The notes under the pieces: model-generated
The model's input: the letters and a program-made list of their open reading frames with translations, nothing else
What the model was told of the DNA's origin: nothing
The model's database searches: none
Source of the DNA: Lachnospiraceae bacterium UBA7729
Lineage (GTDB): Bacteria; Bacillota; Clostridia; Lachnospirales; Lachnospiraceae
Direction of reading: 5' to 3'
Assembly: GCA_002482005.1 (NCBI GenBank)
Contig: DLFD01000021.1
Span: forward strand, 1 to 64,000
DNA length: 64,000 bases
Part shown: positions 39,751-48,358 of the stretch, piece by piece
Position numbering within the stretch: the first letter of the stretch is position 1
Layout: the number at the start of each line of letters is the position of its first letter
Made by a program: the position numbers and the translations under genes

Positions 39751-42312
39751 TTATAATGTTTTCCAGAACTGTTCAAGTCTGGGGACAATATTGTCAAGCG
39801 TGACATATTCCGCATCAGACCATTCCCGGGGGAACATCTCACGGTAGGTCCTTCTGGAAAAGCGTTCATCGATCAGAAGGATCACTCCGCGGTCTTCTTC
39901 CGTGCGGATGACCCGTCCCGCCGCCTGCAGGACTTTCGCCATCCCGGGACATGTATAAGAATAGAAAAATCCGTCCATCCCTCTCCGGTCAAAATAGTTC
40001 TTCAGGATCTCCCGCTCTGTGCCTACCTGCGGAAGCGCTGTCCCCACGACAATGACGCCGATCAGACTCTCTCCTCTGAGATCGATCCCTTCTCCGAAAA
40101 AACTGCCCATGACACAGAAGCCTATAAGGGTGCGGGGAGCACTCTGTGCTCCGCCCGGTCCTTTTCCGGTAAACTTCCGCAGAAATGTCTCGCGCTCCGC
40201 TTCCGTCATCCGGCTCTGCTGTATGGCGATGTCCACATCATCCCGGCGGATCTCCTCATATGCCTGCTCCACATCTTCCATCATCCTGTAGGATGAGAAG
40301 AAGACCATGTAATTGCCGGCTTCTGCAGCGGTCACCCGGCCGATATACTCTGCGATCCTGCGGTAGACTGCCGGTCCCCGGTCCTGATACCTGGTCGACA
40401 CATCGGTACCGATAAGCACCTTTCTCTTCGACGGATCGAATATCGACGATGCGTAGACCGCATAGTCATCCGTTCTTGCGGATATAAGGCTTCGATAGTA
40501 CCCGATCGGAAGCAGGGTAGCCGAGAAGAGGATGGAAGACCTTCCCCGGTCCATGCAGGCCTGAAGGTCCGCGGAAGGATCCAGGCAGGAGACCTTCAGC
40601 TGAAACCTTCCGTCCTCTGTCATCCGTTCTGTCATCACATACTTGTCTGAGAACCGGTCGAGGGCCCCTGAAAATTCCTGCACCCGGAAGTAGAAGCTGA
40701 GAACCTGCTCCGAGATCTCATCCGAATGCGGCAGCTTCAGAAACTTCTCAATCTGTCCCATGAGGTCCAGCAGCCGGACCGGAAGGTCTCCGGCGCTGTC
40801 TGCCTTCCGGTAGCTCATGCTCTCCCGGGTCTCTTTCCTTTCTCCTTCCAGGAATCTTTCACACTCCTCAACAGACCGCTGAAGCTCCAGTCCGCAATGG
40901 CTTCTCTTCAGCAGAAGCCGGACCATGGTAAAGTCTTCCAGATACAGGTCGGCGCTGTACATGTCCCTCCCACGGTCGACAAGGTTGTGGGCTTCGTCGA
41001 TGAGAAAGATGGCATCTGTCTTCGCCTCCCCGCCGAAGAAACGCTGAAGCTTTGCCGTCGGGTCGAACACATAGTTGTAGTCACAGATCACACCGTCCGT
41101 CCAGCCGGTGAGATCCAGCGTCAGCTCGAACGGGCAGACCTTGTGTTCCTCCGCCGCCAGAAGGATCTCTTCTCTGCAAAGATCCTTCCCGCTCATGAGC
41201 AGTTCATAGACCGTATCGCCTACCCGGTCAAAGTGTCCTTTCGCATAAGGACAGGTTTCCGGGCTGCACGGCGGTTTTGCATCGTCATCCTTCGATCTGA
41301 GTGGCGGAAGCATCGGGCAGACCTTTTCCTTCGAAGTGATCGTGACGACCCGGAAGGACAGCCCCCTCGTCTTCAGGGTCTTAAAGCAGTCTTCGGCAAC
41401 CGTGCGTGTGATCGTTCTCGCCGTCAGATAGAAAACACGGTCTCCCATGCCTTCTCCCACAGCTTTCACTGCAGGAAAGACCGTTGCAAGGGTCTTTCCT
41501 GAACCAGTCGGTGCCTGGATGAAGAGATTCTTTTTCTGTTCGATCGTGCGATAGACAGAAGCGACCAGCTTCCTCTGACCCTCCCGGTAAGGATAAGGGA
41601 ATCCCATCTTCCGGATCGACTCCTGACGTTCTTTCCTGTGGTCGACCGTATACTTCGCCCAGCGGCGGTACTGCCCGGTAAGGTCTGCGTACCAGTCGCT
41701 AAGCTCTTCCCAGGAATACTCCTGCTTCAGGCGGCGGACCTGCTCCGTATCCAGATTGACATAGGTAAGCTGAACTGTGATGGCAGCAGCCGGCTGCGGA
41801 TCCGCTGCAGCCTCCTGCACTCCGTCCTCCTTGTCCTGCTCTGCCCGTTTCCTTCCTCTCCTCCCTGCCGTGGATCCTTTCCTCTTCGCATTGCCCTGAT
41901 CCGGCAATGCACCGGGATCCTCCCGGAGTTTCTTCAGGAACATGTAGGCGTAGCACTTTGCCTGAGCCAGATGAACAGGGACCGGTTCTGTCAGACTGGT
42001 GACATCGAGAAACATCCCCTTGATCTCATCGATCGTGTAGCCATTCTTTCCATCGATGATGCCATCGGCTCTTCCTTCGACCGTCAGAGAAAAGCCGTCC
42101 TCCGGAAAATCTCTGGTATCGCTCAGTGCAACCTCTGCCCTGTATCCGGCTCCGCCGCGGCTCTGTACTTTCTTGTGGATGGCCCGTCCCATAGCCATAG
42201 CATCAGAATCGATCCTGGAAGAACTTTTATCGATATCCCCTGAAGCCAGAAGGAATTCCACCAGATTCCGGACGGAGATCCGAATCTCTGCAAGCTGATT
42301 TTCATCCGTCAT
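39751..42312 (-). CDS. XPD/DinG-type helicase fused to a PD-(D/E)XK nuclease
   Basis: An 853-residue fusion. Residues about 1-125 form a RecB/Cas4-like nuclease core (VEGRADGIID, TIDEIKG with the E-x-K pair, and HLAQAKCYAYMF). After a basic linker comes a superfamily 2 helicase: Walker A APTGSGKT, DEAH box LIDEAHNL and motif VI QAAGRVIRTEEDRG. Between the ATPase motifs is a four-cysteine set (KVCPMLPP, PPCSPETCPYAKG, HKVCPFEL) expected to hold a 4Fe-4S cluster as in XPD/DinG. Such fusions act on DNA repair intermediates in Bacillota; the exact role is unknown. It follows the MGMT-family gene by 82 bp, fitting a repair operon. The start at 42312 has GGAGGAAAAGC. Confidence 0.9.
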   Translation of the reverse strand: MTDENQLAEIRISVRNLVEFLLASGDIDKSSSRIDSDAMAMGRAIHKKVQSRGGAGYRAEVALSDTRDFPEDGFSLTVEGRADGIIDGKNGYTIDEIKGMFLDVTSLTEPVPVHLAQAKCYAYMFLKKLREDPGALPDQGNAKRKGSTAGRRGRKRAEQDKEDGVQEAAADPQPAAAITVQLTYVNLDTEQVRRLKQEYSWEELSDWYADLTGQYRRWAKYTVDHRKERQESIRKMGFPYPYREGQRKLVASVYRTIEQKKNLFIQAPTGSGKTLATVFPAVKAVGEGMGDRVFYLTARTITRTVAEDCFKTLKTRGLSFRVVTITSKEKVCPMLPPLRSKDDDAKPPCSPETCPYAKGHFDRVGDTVYELLMSGKDLCREEILLAAEEHKVCPFELTLDLTGWTDGVICDYNYVFDPTAKLQRFFGGEAKTDAIFLIDEAHNLVDRGRDMYSADLYLEDFTMVRLLLKRSHCGLELQRSVEECERFLEGERKETRESMSYRKADSAGDLPVRLLDLMGQIEKFLKLPHSDEISEQVLSFYFRVQEFSGALDRFSDKYVMTERMTEDGRFQLKVSCLDPSADLQACMDRGRSSILFSATLLPIGYYRSLISARTDDYAVYASSIFDPSKRKVLIGTDVSTRYQDRGPAVYRRIAEYIGRVTAAEAGNYMVFFSSYRMMEDVEQAYEEIRRDDVDIAIQQSRMTEAERETFLRKFTGKGPGGAQSAPRTLIGFCVMGSFFGEGIDLRGESLIGVIVVGTALPQVGTEREILKNYFDRRGMDGFFYSYTCPGMAKVLQAAGRVIRTEEDRGVILLIDERFSRRTYREMFPREWSDAEYVTLDNIVPRLEQFWKTL

Positions 42313-42394
42313 GCTTTTCCTCCTTTCCCGGCTTTTCCGTCCGCTGTGTCCGCTTTGTCTCTCCCGGTATCGCTGCCTGGTCCTCTGCTGCGCT

Positions 42395-42790
42395 TCACAT
42401 TATCCAAGGTGTCTCCCACTGATACTTCTCCATGACCACATGTCCATCCTGAAATTCGACCCCGTCCTCTTTCAGAAGCCGGACCTGCTCGTTCTCCCCG
42501 CCGAATGCGAATGCCTTTGACACGCAGCCATCCTTCGTCACGACCCTGTAGCATGGAACATGCTCCGGGTCATTGTTCGCGTGAAGAGCATAGCCCACGA
42601 CCCTTGCCCAGCGGGCATTGCCCGCCAGCTTTGCAACCTGACCGTAAGATGCCACCTTTCCGCGCGGGATCTGCTTCACCACATCATAGATTCTCTGAAA
42701 AGTACCGCGGCTTTCGGCGGAAGATCCCCCCTGGCCGTAAAACAATGCGGCGCGTGAAACATTATCCTCTGATGTGTTATGGTTTACCAT
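42395..42790 (-). CDS. MGMT-family alkyltransferase-like protein
   Basis: A 131-residue protein starting at 42790 (CAGGAGAGAACG site). It contains the winged-helix DNA-binding domain of O6-alkylguanine-DNA alkyltransferase (RIYDVVKQIPRGKVASYGQV, AGNARWARVVGYAL) without the N-terminal domain. The active site reads PCYRVV instead of PCHRVV. The acceptor Cys is kept, but the His of the activating Cys-His-Glu network is Tyr. It could be a weakened alkyltransferase or a damage sensor like the ATL proteins (which have PWHR). It is cotranscribed with the nuclease-helicase. Confidence 0.85.
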   Translation of the reverse strand: MVNHNTSEDNVSRAALFYGQGGSSAESRGTFQRIYDVVKQIPRGKVASYGQVAKLAGNARWARVVGYALHANNDPEHVPCYRVVTKDGCVSKAFAFGGENEQVRLLKEDGVEFQDGHVVMEKYQWETPWIM

Positions 42791-42943
42791 CGTTCTCTCC
42801 TGTCGTGAGTGCAGCGCGTCCGGCTGCGAAAGGCTGCATCCCAATATTTGTAAACTGTCTGGCTGTTTCAGCCAGGATTTATGTTATCATAAGTTTATCG
42901 GATAGATTGTACCAGTTCTGAAAGAATATCGGAGTGATCAAAG

Positions 42944-43468
42944 ATGCCGCAGGATGACAGTGGGAAAGTGAAGGACAGTCAGGAAGTGATCCGGAACCTC
43001 AGCAAGCAGATCTCTGACCTGAAAAGGCAGGTGAAGTCTGCTTCTCTCGAGATGGAGATGATGCGGGCACAGATGGACGACCTGCGCCGCGATGCGAAAC
43101 GATCCGTGAATCTGGAGCGCTTTGCGATCCCTGATGAACCGCACATGGCGGAGATCAATGAGACAGTAGCCATGATCGAGAAGGCCATCCTCAAGCAGCG
43201 GAAGAAAAACCGTCCGACCGCTCAGGGCAAGGAAGAAAATACGTCTCCCCAGAAGCTGGATGAGCGCATCATCCTGATCGTGCTGAAGCTCCGGAGGAAG
43301 AACTTCACCGTGCGTGAGATAGCAGCTCACACAGGGCTCGGGATCGGGACCGTACACGGGATCATCAGCAAGTACGGAAGCGATCCGGGCGTGCAGAACC
43401 TGATCACCGGCGGAACACAGATGGAACTGTCTGACTACCTGCTGATAAAACCCGGAGAAGATGAATAA
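42944..43468 (+). CDS. Coiled-coil and helix-turn-helix protein
   Basis: A 174-residue cytoplasmic protein. Residues about 8-50 form a coiled coil (VIRNLSKQISDLKRQVKSAS). A charged linker follows. Residues about 108-145 read as a resolvase-type helix-turn-helix (KNFTVREIAAHTGLGIGTVH), ending with an unrecognised tail. It may be a DNA-binding regulator or nucleoid protein. The start at 42944 has a modest site (ATCGGAGTGATCAAAG). A hairpin at 43472-43514 ends its transcript. Confidence 0.7.
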   Translation: MPQDDSGKVKDSQEVIRNLSKQISDLKRQVKSASLEMEMMRAQMDDLRRDAKRSVNLERFAIPDEPHMAEINETVAMIEKAILKQRKKNRPTAQGKEENTSPQKLDERIILIVLKLRRKNFTVREIAAHTGLGIGTVHGIISKYGSDPGVQNLITGGTQMELSDYLLIKPGEDE

Positions 43469-43471
43469 GGG

Positions 43472-43514
43472 AAGAGCGAAGGAAACAGCCATATGGCTCC
43501 TTTCCTTCGCTCTT
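43472..43514 (+). terminator. Hairpin after the coiled-coil gene
   Basis: AAGAGCGAAGGAAA and TTTCCTTCGCTCTT form a 14-bp stem, with a smaller palindrome AGCCATATGGCT in the loop. The T-run is short, so it may act together with the repeat that follows. Confidence 0.65.
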
Positions 43515-43528
43515 TCGTTATACGAAAG

Positions 43529-43563
43529 TATGCAAAAGGCCGCCGGTGACAGTTTTTTTGCAT
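43529..43563. repeat. Dispersed terminator-like repeat, copy C
   Basis: TATGCAAAAGGCCGCCGGTG then ACAGTTTTTTTGCAT. It lies between the convergent coiled-coil and aminopeptidase genes and could end transcription from both sides. Confidence 0.7.
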
Positions 43564-43585
43564 CTGTTTCCGGCGTCTGCCTGCA

Positions 43586-45430
43586 TCAGATCGCGCGTGT
43601 TGCGTGCTTCAGCCATGCCTTCTCGTTCTCATCGAGGAACGGAGAGATCTTCTCATAGACTCTCTTATGGTAGTCATTGAGGATCTTCTTTTCACGGTCC
43701 GAAAGCATCTCCGGAATGACGGCGTCCAGGTCCCACGGGACGAGAGTCAGAACTTCGAACTCAAGGAACTGGCCGTACTCGTTCTTCTCTGCCTTTCTGA
43801 CCATAGTCAGGTTCTCGCAGCGGACGCCGAATTTGCCGGTCAGATATACACCCGGCTCATCGGAGGTCACCATTCCTTCCTCGAAGACGCAAGGCGTGCG
43901 GCGGCCTGGCCTAAAGGTATAGTTGATGCTGTTCGGTCCCTCATGCACGTTCAGCAGATAGCCGACGCCATGCCCGGTGCCGTGATTGTAGTCCATGCCG
44001 ACTTCCCACAGCGGTCCCCGCGCGAGATAATCGAGGCCTGTTCCGGTCATTCCGTGGTGGAACTTCGCAGCTCCAAGGTTCAGGTTGCCGCGGAGAACAC
44101 GGGTGAACATCTCCTTCTCTTCCTGTGTCAGCGGTCCGCAGGCAAATGTTCTTGTGATGTCGGTCGTGCCTTCCATGTACTGTCCGCCGGAATCCACAAG
44201 GAGAAAGCTCCTCGGTTCAAGCGGGATGTTCGTCTCCTCAGTCGGTTCATAGTGAACGACTGCTCCGTGGGCTCCGTATGCAGCGATCGTGTCAAAGCTG
44301 AGCCCGAGGAAGTTTTCATTGTCCGCACGGAACTGATAAAGCCTGTCGGATACGGAGAGTTCTGTCGGCGGATTCTGCGGATCAAAGTTCGCCATCTGAT
44401 TCTTCAGCCAGTACATAAACTTTGTGACTGCCACGCCATCCTTCAGATGTGCTTCTTCCATATGCTGCATCTCAGCAGAAGTCTTGATCGACTTCGGAAG
44501 CAGGGTCGGGTTGGTGCGGTCGATGATGGCTACCCCCTTCGGCACCGAAGTCCACACCTTGTAGTTGACCGTGGAAGTATCGAACAGCAGACGGCTTCCG
44601 GACGGGATCGTCTTCATCCAGTCATAGAGATCGTTGTAAGGATGCAGGTGTACACGGTCCTCTTCCAGCTTTTTCAGAAGGAAGCTTCCGTAGATTCCAT
44701 GGACAGACTGCGGGGCAGCATCATCGGTAAACTCTTCTTTCTGCGCAAACAGAAGGATATTGTCCGGTGTTACGGCGACATAGGCCAGGAAGACCGGATT
44801 GCATGCGACATCGTCTCCGCGGAGGTTCAGCAGCCATGCAATATCATCAAGAGAAGTGATGATGTGATAATCTGCCCTGGCATCGGCCATTGACCTGCGA
44901 AGGTCCTTAAGCTTCTCTGCCCTGGACTTTCCGGTCCATACCGTATCAAGCTCCCAGACCGGCTTCTGCGAAAGGGGCGGACGGTCCTCCCAGATCTCTC
45001 CGACCAGGTCATAGTCTGCCGAGATGGATGCTCCCTCTGTCTTCAGAATGCGGGCAAACCTGTCCCCCTTGCCTGCGGTCATGCAGCGGCCGTCAAACCC
45101 GAGCACCTGCCCTTCCCCGAGATGAGAAGCCACAAACTCCTCGATCGTCGGCACTCCCTCTTCGCCCATCTTCATGAGCTTCACTCCGCTTCCCTTCAGC
45201 TGGTCCTGAGCCTGCAGGAAATATCTTCCGTCCGTCCAGAGGAAGGCGCCGTCCTTCAGGACCAGAGCTGTCCCGGCTGATCCGGTGAAGCCTGTGATAA
45301 ACTCTCTGCACTTAAAATGATCTCCGACATACTCTGAGCTGTGGAAATCATCCGTCGGTACGAGGTATGCATCGATACCTCTCTTCTCCATGAGCGCTCT
45401 CAGTGCGCCCAGCCTTTCCGGTACTGTCAT
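43586..45430 (-). CDS. Xaa-Pro aminopeptidase (M24B family)
   Basis: A 614-residue metallopeptidase that removes N-terminal residues before proline. Two N-terminal creatinase-like domains (VPTDDFHSSEYVGDHFKCRE) precede the pita-bread catalytic domain. The five metal ligands are found in LVDSGGQYMEGTTDITRT (two Asp), NHGTGHGVGYLLNVHEGP (His), VTSDEPGVY (Glu) and LEFEVLTLVP (Glu). It is of the long APP1 type, as in eukaryotes and many Clostridia, and cytoplasmic. Its start ATG overlaps the coaX stop as ATGA (45427-45430). Confidence 0.93.
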   Translation of the reverse strand: MTVPERLGALRALMEKRGIDAYLVPTDDFHSSEYVGDHFKCREFITGFTGSAGTALVLKDGAFLWTDGRYFLQAQDQLKGSGVKLMKMGEEGVPTIEEFVASHLGEGQVLGFDGRCMTAGKGDRFARILKTEGASISADYDLVGEIWEDRPPLSQKPVWELDTVWTGKSRAEKLKDLRRSMADARADYHIITSLDDIAWLLNLRGDDVACNPVFLAYVAVTPDNILLFAQKEEFTDDAAPQSVHGIYGSFLLKKLEEDRVHLHPYNDLYDWMKTIPSGSRLLFDTSTVNYKVWTSVPKGVAIIDRTNPTLLPKSIKTSAEMQHMEEAHLKDGVAVTKFMYWLKNQMANFDPQNPPTELSVSDRLYQFRADNENFLGLSFDTIAAYGAHGAVVHYEPTEETNIPLEPRSFLLVDSGGQYMEGTTDITRTFACGPLTQEEKEMFTRVLRGNLNLGAAKFHHGMTGTGLDYLARGPLWEVGMDYNHGTGHGVGYLLNVHEGPNSINYTFRPGRRTPCVFEEGMVTSDEPGVYLTGKFGVRCENLTMVRKAEKNEYGQFLEFEVLTLVPWDLDAVIPEMLSDREKKILNDYHKRVYEKISPFLDENEKAWLKHATRAI

Positions 45431-46197
45431 CTTCTTTGATTCCTTTCATATATGGATATGAGCCCGTCCAGCACAAGATCTCTCTCGATCCTGATACTGT
45501 GCCTGCACTCTCCTGTTACTGCCGCGGCAAGTCCTCCCGTTGCTACCGCATGGACTTTCATACCAAGCTCTTCCTCCACCCGGTCGATCAGGCCGTCGAT
45601 CATGGCCGCATTGCCGTAGAGGATACCGCTTCTCATGGCATCGGCTGTATTCTTGCCGATCACCTTCTTCGGCACTTCCAGACTGATCCCGGAAAGCTGG
45701 GATGTCTGGCTGACAAGGGCATTCAGCGAAAGTCTGAGTCCTGTCATGATCATGCCGCCGATGTAATTCCGGTTCTGGTCCACAACACATATGGTGGTCG
45801 CTGTCCCCATATCGATGACGACGAGCGGCGGTTCATACTTCCGCAGGGCCCCGACTGCACCCGCCACAAGATCAGCCCCGATCGTGGCCGGATCATCGAT
45901 CCTCAGGTTCAGTCCTGTCTTCAGTCCTGGTCCGACTACCAGAGCCTGAAGTCCGCAGACTTTTCTCAGGGCCGTCCGGATGATGTAAGTAAGCGGCGGA
46001 ACGACAGATCCGATGATCGCCCCTTCGATCTGACCCGGCCTGATCCCGTGGATATCGAGCGCAGTCTTGAACAGGATCGCATATTCAAGGGAAGTCTTCT
46101 TTGTATCCGTTGAGATCCGCTCCATGAAGACGTCATCTTCACCATCATAGCCGCCCATCACAATATTGGTATTGCCGATATCGATCGCAAGAAGCAT
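45427..46197 (-). CDS. coaX: Type III pantothenate kinase
   Basis: A 256-residue ASKHA-fold kinase for the first step of coenzyme A synthesis. It starts at 46197 behind AAAGGGGACCGGAT. The phosphate motif DIGNTNIVMGGYDG, the pantothenate region GPGLKTGLNLRIDDPATIGA, the catalytic Asp in GADLVAG and the second motif VIDMGTATTICVVD are all present. Type III enzymes need a monovalent cation and are not inhibited by CoA. It is translationally coupled to the aminopeptidase gene. Confidence 0.95.
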   Translation of the reverse strand: MLLAIDIGNTNIVMGGYDGEDDVFMERISTDTKKTSLEYAILFKTALDIHGIRPGQIEGAIIGSVVPPLTYIIRTALRKVCGLQALVVGPGLKTGLNLRIDDPATIGADLVAGAVGALRKYEPPLVVIDMGTATTICVVDQNRNYIGGMIMTGLRLSLNALVSQTSQLSGISLEVPKKVIGKNTADAMRSGILYGNAAMIDGLIDRVEEELGMKVHAVATGGLAAAVTGECRHSIRIERDLVLDGLISIYERNQRR

Positions 46198-46566
46198 ATC
46201 CGGTCCCCTTTCTTTTCCCTGAGTTTCTGACCCGCAGAAGAATGTGCTCTCCTCTGGCCCGCGGCACACCAGAATAATGTATCTCTCCTCCGCCTCATCG
46301 CATGCGGAAGCAGTGACGACTGCCACATGGAAGTATACCACAAAGAAAGCATTCCCGCTCACCCGCGCCTATGGACACGCCGTGGCACATTGACAAAAAG
46401 AATACAAACAGATGACATTGTAGATGCACATTTCTTGTCTGAAGCTGTACCTTCATGATAAACTATTGGTATATGTCTGTAGTTCAGACGACCGGCTGCA
46501 GCGGCAGATGCCGAAAGGCTTTCTCTCCCGTTCTGCTGCCGGTGCGAAATATAAGGAGGTTTTGTT

Positions 46567-47376
46567 ATGGCAGAGAAAGCATTCCGCGGTCCTCAGAAGT
46601 TTCCGCAGAACCCGGGAAGCCACGTCAAGCATGTGATCGGCGTCATGTCAGGCAAAGGCGGTGTCGGAAAGAGTTTCGTCACTGCATCCCTTGCCAACGC
46701 GCTTGCAAAGAAGGGCTACAAAGTCGGCATCCTGGATGCTGATATCACGGGCCCGTCCATCCCGAAGATGTATGGTCTTACGGCTGGAATGACGACCGCG
46801 AAAGACGAGCACACCCTTGTCCCGGTCACCACAAAGAACGGGATCAAGGTCATGAGCCTGAATCTGATCATGCCTGATCCTGAGCAGGCCGTCATCTGGA
46901 GAGGCCCGATCCTGGGTCAGGTCATCCAGCAGTTCTGGAGTGACGTAGAGTGGGGCATCCTGGACTATCTTCTGGTGGATATGCCGCCAGGAACCGGCGA
47001 CGTTCCGCTGACCGTCTTCCAGTCCCTTCCGGTGAACGGTGTCTTCATCATCACCAGCCCGCAGGACCTGGTCCGCATGATCGTCGCAAAGGCATGGAAC
47101 ATGGCCCGCATGATGATGATCCCGGTTCTCGGCATCATCGAGAACTACAGCTACTTGAAGTGTCCGGACTGCGGCAAGGTTATCGAAGTCTTCGGTAAGA
47201 GCCAGGTTGATGAAGTCTCAAAGAGCACCGGACTTCCGGTCTGCGCGAAGATCCCGATCAACCCGGACTATGCAAAGATCGCCGACGAAGGGATCTTTGC
47301 AGATATGGATGTAGACTATCTTGACGATGCTGTCAGGAAGGTCGAGGAGAAGGTTCCTTCCGATCCGGTAGAGTGA
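46567..47376 (+). CDS. Mrp/NBP35-type iron-sulfur carrier ATPase
   Basis: A 269-residue P-loop ATPase of the Mrp/ApbC/NBP35 family, which assembles or carries Fe-S clusters to target proteins. The deviant Walker A is MSGKGGVGKSFV, followed by LDADITGPSIPKMYG. The conserved CxxC that bridges a cluster between subunits is at CPDCGK. The N-terminal DUF59 domain of longer Mrp proteins is absent. The start at 46567 follows ATAAGGAGGTTTTGTT. It is a single gene with a terminator. Confidence 0.93.
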   Translation: MAEKAFRGPQKFPQNPGSHVKHVIGVMSGKGGVGKSFVTASLANALAKKGYKVGILDADITGPSIPKMYGLTAGMTTAKDEHTLVPVTTKNGIKVMSLNLIMPDPEQAVIWRGPILGQVIQQFWSDVEWGILDYLLVDMPPGTGDVPLTVFQSLPVNGVFIITSPQDLVRMIVAKAWNMARMMMIPVLGIIENYSYLKCPDCGKVIEVFGKSQVDEVSKSTGLPVCAKIPINPDYAKIADEGIFADMDVDYLDDAVRKVEEKVPSDPVE

Positions 47377-47410
47377 TCACAGAACTCCTGACATCCGAAA
47401 GGTCAAAAAG

Positions 47411-47465
47411 AAGCCCTGCAGCCCTGCTGTCCGTATCGGCAGCAGAACTGCAGGGCTTCTTTTTT
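47411..47465 (+). terminator. Terminator of the Mrp gene
   Basis: AAGCCCTGCAG and CTGCAGGGCTT enclose a second stem (CTGCT...AGCAG), followed by CTTTTTT. Confidence 0.88.
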
Positions 47466-47536
47466 GCTTTTTCTGTCATTCTCCGCATCTGCCAAGAGCC
47501 CCGGGTCATCCGCATATGCACGGAAGCATCCACGCA

Positions 47537-48313
47537 TCAGATCGTGACCGCTTTGAACGGTGTCGGCTTCACAACCCTTATGTCCGGGAATTCTTCCTTC
47601 ATCAGCTTCCGGAGCGGCCGCAGGTCTACATCTCTCGACATCGGAGGAAATGCATTGTCGAAATGGGAAAGTATGATGCGCTTCGGTCTCAGGGCAGTGA
47701 TCACTTCCCTGGCCTTTGCCGGAAGGTCATTGTTTCCCTGATAAGGAAGGACCAGGACATCTGCTCCCTTCGGATACGTCTCAGTCTCATCGATCGCCAG
47801 GCTTCCCAGAAGAAGGACTTCCTTTCCTTCCGCCTTGATATCGTATGCAACGATCTCGCCATTCTCCCTGAATGTACGGTTCGCCCAGAGAAGAAAGGGC
47901 ATATTGCCGATGTGCCTCAGCACACGCCATGGGGTCATCGTGTCGAAGAGATGACTCCAGAGAAAGTCTATATGCTTTGCACGGAGCGGAGTGATGCTGA
48001 CACTCCCGATCGGGTAAGTCCGGTCCGGCTCGATCTGGACCAGATTATCGGCAGAGTCCGAAAACTTCGCCATCGTCTCCACACACTGCTTTGTGCAGAA
48101 AACTGTATTGTCCGCGTCCTCATCCTCCATCTCCGTCACAAAGGCAAAGTGGTCAAAGTGGCAATGGGTAATGAACACGGTATCATACTGCAGAAGTTCA
48201 TCCTGAGTCAGGGCGACATTGCCGCCCTGAAGCTGCATGAAAGGATCAAACAGGATCTTCTCCTCTCCGCTCTCCAGGACAAATGTCGCAGTTCCAAGCC
48301 ATGTAAGTTTCAT
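47537..48313 (-). CDS. MBL-fold metallo-hydrolase
   Basis: A 258-residue metallo-beta-lactamase-fold hydrolase. The metal motif is THCHFDHF (HxHxDH) near residue 50, followed by a distal His in RILSHFDNAF and an Asp in LLLGSLAIDETE. The start MKLTWLGTATFVLESGEEKI resembles UlaG-like and UPF0173 proteins, whose substrates are mostly unknown. It is the last gene of the trpS-secreted protein-hydrolase cluster, 45 bp after the secreted protein gene. Confidence 0.85.
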   Translation of the reverse strand: MKLTWLGTATFVLESGEEKILFDPFMQLQGGNVALTQDELLQYDTVFITHCHFDHFAFVTEMEDEDADNTVFCTKQCVETMAKFSDSADNLVQIEPDRTYPIGSVSITPLRAKHIDFLWSHLFDTMTPWRVLRHIGNMPFLLWANRTFRENGEIVAYDIKAEGKEVLLLGSLAIDETETYPKGADVLVLPYQGNNDLPAKAREVITALRPKRIILSHFDNAFPPMSRDVDLRPLRKLMKEEFPDIRVVKPTPFKAVTI

Positions 48314-48358
48314 TCCTTTCCTTTCCCATCACGGCCGTGAGCCCCGGCATCAGTCTCC

